Source: Candidatus Peribacterales bacterium
Lineage (GTDB): Bacteria > Patescibacteriota > Gracilibacteria > Peribacterales > Peribacteraceae
NCBI GenBank assembly: GCA_021731345.1
Contig: JAKFXO010000136.1
Location: forward strand, 1-6,420
DNA length: 6,420 bases
Reading direction: 5' to 3'
Below are positions 1-4,560 of the stretch, in pieces. The notes under the pieces are model-generated. The model saw only the letters and a list, made by a program, of their open reading frames with translations. It was not told the DNA's origin and did no database searches. Both the position numbers and the translations under genes were made by a program. Positions within the stretch are counted from its first letter, which is position 1, and each line of letters starts with the position of its first letter.

Positions 1-303
1 CGCATTGAGTTTGAGTCCGTGCGTGCCTGTAGTAACCGATGCAAAGTTGACGGCGCGCATTTGTCGCACTGCCTCAAGTTGCTGCTCCGCAAGAAACGCT
101 GCACGCGTCCTGTCTCCCGCAACGAGTGTCGTGCGTTCGCCCAGAACAAGTGTGAGTCCGATGCCTCCTAGGAAAAGAGCAAACACACCGATGGCGATAA
201 TCGCTTCCAGGAGCAGGCTTCCTCTGCGGGACTTTGAAGAGGGCGGCGTACTTGCCACCCTCTTCGTGTTATTGCCGGGATGTATGCGCCGTGCGCTCTT
301 CAT
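1..303 (-). CDS. PilV/GspI-like minor prepilin, N-terminal part (runs off the left edge)
   Basis: From ATG 303 the minus strand is open for 101 codons to the window edge. A long basic leader ends in SRRG (25-28), followed by SLLLEAIIAIGVFALFLGGIGL, giving Ser1 and Glu5 after cleavage and a typical hydrophobic helix. The segment AAFLAEQQLEAVRQMRAVNF (68-87) is characteristic of PilV/GspI-type minor pilins. The gene starts 16 bases after the large prepilin stop, so it is in the same operon; a GTG at 309 is an alternative start, and an in-frame TAA closes the frame just upstream. No clear Shine-Dalgarno is seen. Minor pilins of this type usually help prime fibre assembly. The C-terminal domain is outside the window, so size and any extension are unknown. 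Confidence 0.85.
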   Translation of the reverse strand, partial: MKSARRIHPGNNTKRVASTPPSSKSRRGSLLLEAIIAIGVFALFLGGIGLTLVLGERTTLVAGDRTRAAFLAEQQLEAVRQMRAVNFASVTTGTHGLKLNA

Positions 304-319
304 GCACACAGCTTAGTCT

Positions 320-3205
320 TTAGTCCCTGCTTTCGGAAACCATACGCATGAGCGACTCTCCGCAACCGAACTGGCGCGAGGTCGATACGTAGAACGAGAA
401 CAGGTTTTTCATCTTGCGGTAGAGTGCTGGATAGTCCTCGAAGCGGTGGTAGCCCTTACCCTCGATCGCATCGAGCATCTGTGCACAGCTACAGCCGCGC
501 GTATCTTCCAGCGTGTAGTCACTGACCTGCTTGCGTGGGCCCGTGCGGAATACTGGAATCTTCTTCACGTTACCGCGTGCGGCCGTGAGAGCGTAACGCT
601 CGAAGGTCATGTATTCCGTTGGCACTGCCTCAGGGACGTTGGTGCTAAATGGACAGAGGTCCTCACCGTTCTTAATACCGTCCAAGTCAGTGTCCTCATT
701 TGGGTTGGAAGACGATGACGAGCTGGAAGACGATGACGACGAGGATGAACTCGAACTACTGGAAGACGCAGTACATGCACCCTGAGATGCAGGACGGTCG
801 ATCGAGATGATGGCAACGGCGTCGTGGTAACGAGAGTTATCACCAAGCTCGATCATGTACACGACATCGCGGTTACTGAGCTTCACCTTGGCGTTGTCGT
901 CTAGGACGTCACGAAGATATTTTTTCATCTGACCGTTTCGGAGAAGTGTCGAAAGACCGCTGAAGGTCTGCTTGTTCATAAGAACACGGACGCGTGCATC
1001 ATTGCGTCCCGATGCTACCGTGCGGTTAAACACCCACGAGTAGCGACCGTTGAACTCAAGCATGATCTTGCTGCCCGAAGCGACGTTTGGGAAAACCTTG
1101 AGCTCATTACCACGGAGACTCCTGTAGCCGTAGAGCTGCTGCCACGAAGATCCTTCATCAAAGGAAATTCTCGAGCGAACATCCACGCGTGGACCGCGAA
1201 GGCCGTACGTTGTTTCAGAACCTGCAATCTTTACCGAGATATCAGCCTTTCCCTTGAGAGTAAGCAGGCCGCTTGGGCTGACCGTGAATGGTACGCCGCA
1301 AGCATCTACGGTTGCTGCAGATGAAGACGAGCTGGAAGACGAGCTAGAGGACGAGCTTGAGGAACTGGCATCACTTGGATTGCCCTCAGACCAGTAGAGA
1401 ATGACACCGTCGTCTGCTGTCGTGGTGCGAGTTTTAAATGTCATGAACTTTACGTTTGGCCCTGGGACGAATTCGTCGCCACCCGCAGTGTCATCCGTTT
1501 GTCCGTCGGTCGGATTTTCTGATGCGTTGTTATCGACTTCGTTCACTGTCGATGTGATGTACGCGTGGTTGAATGAAACACCGACGTCAGCAATTTCTTT
1601 GCCGCTGCTGTTTGCATGTGAACCGTGGTTCATGATGCGGATCCATCCAGCACCACGCTGGAATGCGATACCTTTCACATCTTCAACAATGCCGCTGTCG
1701 ATGATCATCGTTCCATTCTTATCCTTGAGAGGAATCCACTGATTCTCGGCGAAGGCGAGCTTGTTTGGTCCAACGTAGATCGCTTTTTTCAGGTCGCCGT
1801 TTCCGGTATTTACCAAGCGATCAAAGTGTAGCTTCACGCGAGCCTTGGAAGAGTCTGTGCAGGTCTGTGCCTTTTCCGTAAACGTTACAAGTACGACGAC
1901 GTCCTGGAAGTCCGAAGCCTGAGAGTCAAGCGTGCCGAGCTCCACGAGGAAGAGTACGTCCTTTGGGCCGATCGATACTTTGCCGTTCGTACCAATGACA
2001 CCCTTGAGGAATGATTCGAGAGAAGCTTGGTTGTCGAAAGGTTTGTATTTCGGGAGTGAGTCACCGTTTTTTAGTGCGTAGGTGTGACCGTCGTTTGCAT
2101 TGGATGTGTAGGTCTTGTTGAAGAGCCATGAATAACGACCGTTGAAACGGAGCGTGATAGGCGATCCATCCGGAAGGTTCGTCAGAGTCTGAGAGTCGTT
2201 ACTGACAACAGCCCTGCCGCTATAGAGGTCCGTCCATTCTGTGCTGTTCGTCGAAGCGGAAACGCGAACGTCGATCTTCGGTCCGCCAGCACCGTACGTG
2301 ATGGACGTACCGAGAACTTTCACCGTGACGTCGTTTGTTCCTGCAGTCTCAAGAGCTGCGCCGTTACCGAGCTGGTAACGCACATCACACGGCAAATCAT
2401 CATCGTCATCATCATCATCATCGCCATCGTCGTCGTCATCGTCGTCGCCATCGTCATCATCATCGCCAGATGTTCCGCCGGTCGTACCAGATGTAGTACC
2501 TGATGTCGTGCCACTCGTTGTGCCCGATGTCGTACCGCTTGTCGTACCAGATGTAGTACCCGACGTTGTTCCTGATGTCGTGCCAGACGTTTCACCGGAC
2601 GTAGAGCCAGATGTCTCACCCGATGTTTCACCACTCGTTGTGCCCGACGTCGTACCGCTTGTTGTGCCAGATGTTGAGCCGGATGTTTCACCCGACGACT
2701 CTCCAAACTGTCCGCTACAGAATCCTTTGAGGACTTTACTGATTGCAAGCACGCCGTTGCTGTCGATGCTGATGGTGCGGTATGCATCCGTTGCTCCGGA
2801 GTAGACGCAGGTCGTACCCGTTGCGTTCGGTAGTCCGTCCACGCGAGTGAACGATACTTCCGTGAGACCATCCGTCTCGATAGATGCCGGGAGAGGGAAG
2901 CTCACATCTTTCTCGCTGTTTCTGGATGCATAGTTTTCACCGGCGTAGAGCGTGCCGTCCGGGAAATAGACTCCCCATACTGAGTCAAATTTTCCAGTTT
3001 GCGACAGTGTCTGTGCTGCGCGTACCGCCTGCACCAAGTGCTCGGTTGCGGTATCCAGATCAGAGTAGACCTGGAACTGGCGGTACATCGGAATCGTAAT
3101 TCCGGCTGTAGCAGCCATAAGGCCAATGGCGAGCACAAGCTCGATGGCCGTAAATCCGCGACGGTTAGCCGTGCGGTTATGCTTGGAGCGCGTAACGTTA
3201 CGCAT
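320..3205 (-). CDS. Giant multidomain type IV prepilin-like protein (FimT/GspH-like N-terminus, putative surface adhesin)
   Basis: This is a 961-residue secreted protein with a class III prepilin signal: a basic leader, RRG at 15-17, then FTAIELVLAIG. Cleavage after G17 would leave Phe1 and Glu5, the canonical pattern for PilD-type peptidase and methylation; residues 18-40 are the hydrophobic helix. Residues to about 165 resemble FimT/GspH minor pilins (VRAAQTLSQ, WGVYF at 77-81), with C133 and C163 able to pair. Beyond that come a TxSG stalk (169-247), an Asp tract (248-270), domain A (C273-C449), a different domain (450-613), Ser16 linker, domain B (C636-C811) homologous to A, Ser20 linker, a thrombospondin type-3-like motif (838-852), and a tail with C905, C907 and C948. 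Ordinary pilins are 120-200 residues. Known: the prepilin class and its machinery, encoded just upstream. Inferred: a pilus-borne or membrane-anchored adhesin or binding protein. The start at 3205 has no Shine-Dalgarno. Confidence 0.9.
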   Translation of the reverse strand: MRNVTRSKHNRTANRRGFTAIELVLAIGLMAATAGITIPMYRQFQVYSDLDTATEHLVQAVRAAQTLSQTGKFDSVWGVYFPDGTLYAGENYASRNSEKDVSFPLPASIETDGLTEVSFTRVDGLPNATGTTCVYSGATDAYRTISIDSNGVLAISKVLKGFCSGQFGESSGETSGSTSGTTSGTTSGTTSGETSGETSGSTSGETSGTTSGTTSGTTSGTTSGTTSGTTSGTTSGTTSGTTGGTSGDDDDDGDDDDDDDGDDDDDDDDDLPCDVRYQLGNGAALETAGTNDVTVKVLGTSITYGAGGPKIDVRVSASTNSTEWTDLYSGRAVVSNDSQTLTNLPDGSPITLRFNGRYSWLFNKTYTSNANDGHTYALKNGDSLPKYKPFDNQASLESFLKGVIGTNGKVSIGPKDVLFLVELGTLDSQASDFQDVVVLVTFTEKAQTCTDSSKARVKLHFDRLVNTGNGDLKKAIYVGPNKLAFAENQWIPLKDKNGTMIIDSGIVEDVKGIAFQRGAGWIRIMNHGSHANSSGKEIADVGVSFNHAYITSTVNEVDNNASENPTDGQTDDTAGGDEFVPGPNVKFMTFKTRTTTADDGVILYWSEGNPSDASSSSSSSSSSSSSSSSAATVDACGVPFTVSPSGLLTLKGKADISVKIAGSETTYGLRGPRVDVRSRISFDEGSSWQQLYGYRSLRGNELKVFPNVASGSKIMLEFNGRYSWVFNRTVASGRNDARVRVLMNKQTFSGLSTLLRNGQMKKYLRDVLDDNAKVKLSNRDVVYMIELGDNSRYHDAVAIISIDRPASQGACTASSSSSSSSSSSSSSSSSSSSNPNEDTDLDGIKNGEDLCPFSTNVPEAVPTEYMTFERYALTAARGNVKKIPVFRTGPRKQVSDYTLEDTRGCSCAQMLDAIEGKGYHRFEDYPALYRKMKNLFSFYVSTSRQFGCGESLMRMVSESRD
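650..694 (-). other. Thrombospondin type-3-like calcium-binding motif (residues 838-852)
   Basis: DTDLDGIKNGEDLCP fits the DxDxDGxxxxxDxCP pattern of thrombospondin type-3 repeats, in which the spaced Asp side chains bind calcium. Only one unit is present. The following ~105 residues carry C905, C907 and C948 in a DTRGCSCAQML ... FGCGESLMRM arrangement. From memory this resembles tails found next to such calcium motifs in other bacterial surface proteins; I hold that resemblance loosely. Confidence 0.65.
707..766 (-). repeat. Ser20 linker
   Basis: Residues 814-833 are 20 consecutive serines (16 TCN and four AGY codons) joining copy B to the calcium-type motif. A 17-base stretch, gacgagctggaagacga on the plus strand, occurs in both Ser tracts, so one tract may partly derive from the other. 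Confidence 0.85.
773..1300 (-). repeat. Duplicated Cys-bounded domain, copy B (C636-C811)
   Basis: This 176-residue segment is homologous to copy A: TYGLRGPRVDVR (666-677), W688 with LY at 691-692, FNGRYSWVFNRT (718-729) and RDVVYMIELG (779-788). Cys residues fall only at its two ends, as in copy A. The best-kept element is FNGRYSW(L/V)FN(K/R)T. Identity outside the motifs is low, so the duplication is old and both copies appear to be under selection. Confidence 0.75.
1319..1366 (-). repeat. Ser16 linker
   Basis: Residues 614-629 are 16 consecutive serines. Twelve codons are TCN and four AGY, so the tract is not a simple triplet microsatellite; the mixture of two codon families that cannot interchange by one base change suggests the serine run itself is maintained. 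It separates the middle domain from copy B and is probably a disordered, possibly glycosylated spacer. Confidence 0.85.
1367..1858 (-). other. Unrecognised domain between copies A and B (residues 450-613)
   Basis: This Cys-free segment of the large prepilin separates the two homologous domains and does not resemble them. Visible stretches include YVGPNKLAF (477-485), GAGWIRIMNHGSHAN (518-532) and an acidic DGQTDDTAGGDEF region (567-579), ending at the first Ser linker. The His/Asn-rich turn and acidic loop could bind a ligand or metal, but nothing proves it. No family recognised. Confidence 0.5.
1859..2389 (-). repeat. Duplicated Cys-bounded domain, copy A (C273-C449)
   Basis: This 177-residue segment starts and ends with Cys and has no other Cys between. 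It contains TYGAGGPKIDVR (303-314), W324 with LY at 327-328, FNGRYSWLFNKT (354-365) and KDVLFLVELG (415-424). Each has a counterpart in copy B, offset by 363-364 residues. The alternating hydrophobic pattern suggests a beta-rich fold with the terminal cysteines clamping the ends, an inference. I do not recognise the family. Confidence 0.75.
2396..2464 (-). repeat. GAY triplet run encoding a poly-Asp tract (21 Asp in 23 residues)
   Basis: Residues 248-270 read D5-G-D7-G-D9. The DNA is an almost pure GAT/GAC triplet array broken only by two GGC codons, so slippage in threes is possible without loss of frame. The tract joins the neutral TxSG stalk to the first globular domain. A dense acidic tract outside the cell could bind calcium or other cations, or keep the stalk extended by charge repulsion; both are inferences. 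Confidence 0.85.
2474..2701 (-). repeat. 12-bp tandem repeat encoding 19 TxSG-type tetrapeptides
   Basis: Residues 169-244 of the large prepilin are 19 tetrapeptides: ESSG, ETSG, STSG, three TTSG, two ETSG, STSG, ETSG, eight TTSG and one TTGG, followed by TSG. The codons vary, but higher-order copies exist: 2481-2500 is identical to 2541-2560, and 2511-2554 matches 2631-2674 at 41 of 44 bases, 120 bp apart. This points to expansion by whole repeat blocks. As protein it should be an extended, flexible, Thr/Ser-rich stalk, a plausible O-glycosylation substrate. Length change by multiples of 12 bp keeps frame. Confidence 0.9.
3190..3203. repeat. Perfect 14-bp palindrome over the large prepilin start
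   Basis: GCGTAACGTTACGC equals its own reverse complement. It begins at the G of the prepilin ATG and covers codons 2-5. In the mRNA it could fold as a five-pair stem with an ACGU loop next to the start codon, or on DNA it could be a small operator. It may also be chance in coding sequence. Confidence 0.35.
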
Positions 3206-3222
3206 AAAGAGAGAGGGAAAAA
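3206..3222 (-). promoter_or_regulatory. 17-base pyrimidine tract abutting the large prepilin start codon
   Basis: The 26-base gap between pilC and the large prepilin gene ends, on the coding strand, in an unbroken pyrimidine run (TTTTTCCCTCTCTCTTT) directly against the ATG. No Shine-Dalgarno is possible there. Initiation would have to be independent of it: ribosomal protein S1 binding to a pyrimidine-rich leader, or coupling to pilC translation, are reasonable inferences. What is seen is the tract; its function is not shown. Confidence 0.4.
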
Positions 3223-3231
3223 TATGGGTGT

Positions 3232-4545
3232 TTATCGGCCGACGTTGCCGACGATGGAGTAAATAGGAACGATAATAGAAAACGCGATGGTGCCAACCAA
3301 TCCTCCGATAAAAATAAGAAGCATTGGTTCCAAAACAACCGGCAGACGCTGTGCAGCGTCTTCCGCTTTCCGCTCATAAATATCCGCAACGCGCATGAGC
3401 ATGTCTGACATTCTACCGGATTTTTCGCCCGTAATAATAAGTTGCTGGACGGAAGCTGGTAGAAGTTTCTTAGTATCTTTTATGGATGCGAATGCTGCGG
3501 CGAAGGATTGGCCGACCTCGATCTCGTTTGCGAGTTTAAAATAAAATTTTCTGTAGTAGACCGTGTCAGTCACTTCGGCCATCGACTTGATGGACTCAAC
3601 GAGTGGTACACCAGCCTTCAGAAGCGATCCGAGGATCACGCCGAAACGCGCAATGGTTGCAGATCTCGCCATGGTCCCGATGCCTGGAATCTTAAAGATG
3701 AATTGCTGCGTAGGGCCCCTGAGACCCGTAAATCTGCAAATGAGATACATAAACAGCATGCCTGCAAATGTCAGCGGCACTGCCACAATACCGTTTGCCT
3801 TGAAGAAGTTTGCGACCCAGATAATGACGCGTGTACTGAGCGGGAGCTCTGCGTTCAGAGACAGAAGAACGCCCACAAGTTGCGGGAGCACAAACCATGC
3901 GAGACCGAGTGTCACGATAGCCGTGAGCACGATGACGATGGACGGATAGATCATGGCCATCTTCACTTTTGACCTGAGCGATCGATCCTTCTCTTGCTGC
4001 ACCGCGAGATACTCCATGTTCTTACTGAGTGATCCCGACTCTTCACCAATGCGAATGAGTGCGAGAGCGTACGTCGAGAAGAAGTTCTGGTTATCCATCG
4101 ACATCCAGAGCGGAATACCGCTCTCCACTTCATCAATAATACGACCGACAAGTTTCTTCATCGGTTTCAGGCGGATTTCCAGAGCGATCGTTTTAAGCGC
4201 ATCGACAACTGTGAGTCCGGAGTTGAGGAGGATTGCTAAGTTTTCGACGAAGTGCGCTTTTTCTTTTCCAAGTCCGATGTTGCCGATGCCGTCTAGGATC
4301 TGTTTGAGCCCCGACTTTTTTCGGGTCATAGGAGCGCCGCCAGCGAGCTCTGTTTTCTTGGCGACTTTGGCTGCAGCTTTTGCATCCGCCTTCTCCTTCT
4401 TCTTATCTGCGGCTGTCATCTTCGCTGGTTTTTCGCTTGCTACTGCGGCAACTGGGGCTTCTGCCTTCGGAGTAGTTTCCACAGCTTTTTCCATAGCCGG
4501 AACCTCTGCTTTCGCAGGTTTAGGAGGCGCAAGAATTCCGAGCAT
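3232..4545 (-). CDS. pilC: Type IV pilus inner-membrane platform protein PilC (GspF family)
   Basis: This 437-residue polytopic membrane protein is the platform on which PilB acts to insert or extract pilins. Two T2SF domains are visible (about residues 98-221 and 298-421), each with the family signature: GEESGSL at 167-173 and GEKSGRM at 373-379. Hydrophobic membrane segments lie at about 199-224, 251-271 and 403-429, the usual three-helix layout. The first ~75 residues are a low-complexity Ala/Lys/Pro/Glu-rich segment in place of the short conserved N-terminus common in PilC homologues. An in-frame ATG at 4593 would add 16 residues and overlap pilB by 35 bases; 4545 is preferred because an AAGGAG sits nine bases upstream. 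The stop is TAA at 3234-3232. The family call is secure, the start is likely. Confidence 0.94.
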   Translation of the reverse strand: MLGILAPPKPAKAEVPAMEKAVETTPKAEAPVAAVASEKPAKMTAADKKKEKADAKAAAKVAKKTELAGGAPMTRKKSGLKQILDGIGNIGLGKEKAHFVENLAILLNSGLTVVDALKTIALEIRLKPMKKLVGRIIDEVESGIPLWMSMDNQNFFSTYALALIRIGEESGSLSKNMEYLAVQQEKDRSLRSKVKMAMIYPSIVIVLTAIVTLGLAWFVLPQLVGVLLSLNAELPLSTRVIIWVANFFKANGIVAVPLTFAGMLFMYLICRFTGLRGPTQQFIFKIPGIGTMARSATIARFGVILGSLLKAGVPLVESIKSMAEVTDTVYYRKFYFKLANEIEVGQSFAAAFASIKDTKKLLPASVQQLIITGEKSGRMSDMLMRVADIYERKAEDAAQRLPVVLEPMLLIFIGGLVGTIAFSIIVPIYSIVGNVGR

Positions 4546-4554
4546 TTGCTCAGG

Positions 4555-4560
4555 CTCCTT
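4555..4560 (-). promoter_or_regulatory. Shine-Dalgarno AAGGAG for pilC, overlapping the pilB stop
   Basis: On the minus strand the sequence reads TAAGGAG, nine spacer bases, then ATG at 4545-4543. The TAA is the pilB stop, so stop codon and ribosome-binding site share bases, which suits translational coupling. It is the only strong Shine-Dalgarno found before a start in this window, and it selects ATG 4545 over the upstream in-frame ATG 4593, which lies inside pilB and has no such site. Confidence 0.8.

Noticed and set aside
707..2701. CRISPR-like array suspected from the regular short repeats
   Set aside because: The repeats are 12-bp or triplet coding repeats in frame with an open gene, with no unique spacers and no cas genes.
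2508..2804. Plus-strand open frame encoding a Val/Pro/Asp repeat protein
   Set aside because: It is the antisense of the TxSG repeat; the periodicity comes from the 12-bp unit in the prepilin gene, and there is no ribosome-binding site or family match.
2320..2871. Minus-strand frame of 183 codons rich in Arg, His and Met
   Set aside because: It is an out-of-frame reading of the TxSG and Asp repeats within the large prepilin; its poly-Met stretch is GAT/GAC triplets read one base out.
4309..4326. Slippery heptamer A-AAA-AAG in pilC (4321-4315) with a CCCGA/TCGGG inverted repeat; possible -1 frameshift or terminator
   Set aside because: The heptamer sits in the loop rather than upstream of the stem, there is no downstream structure of note, and the shifted frame gives only a short basic tail. 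As a terminator the T run is also in the loop, within an open gene.
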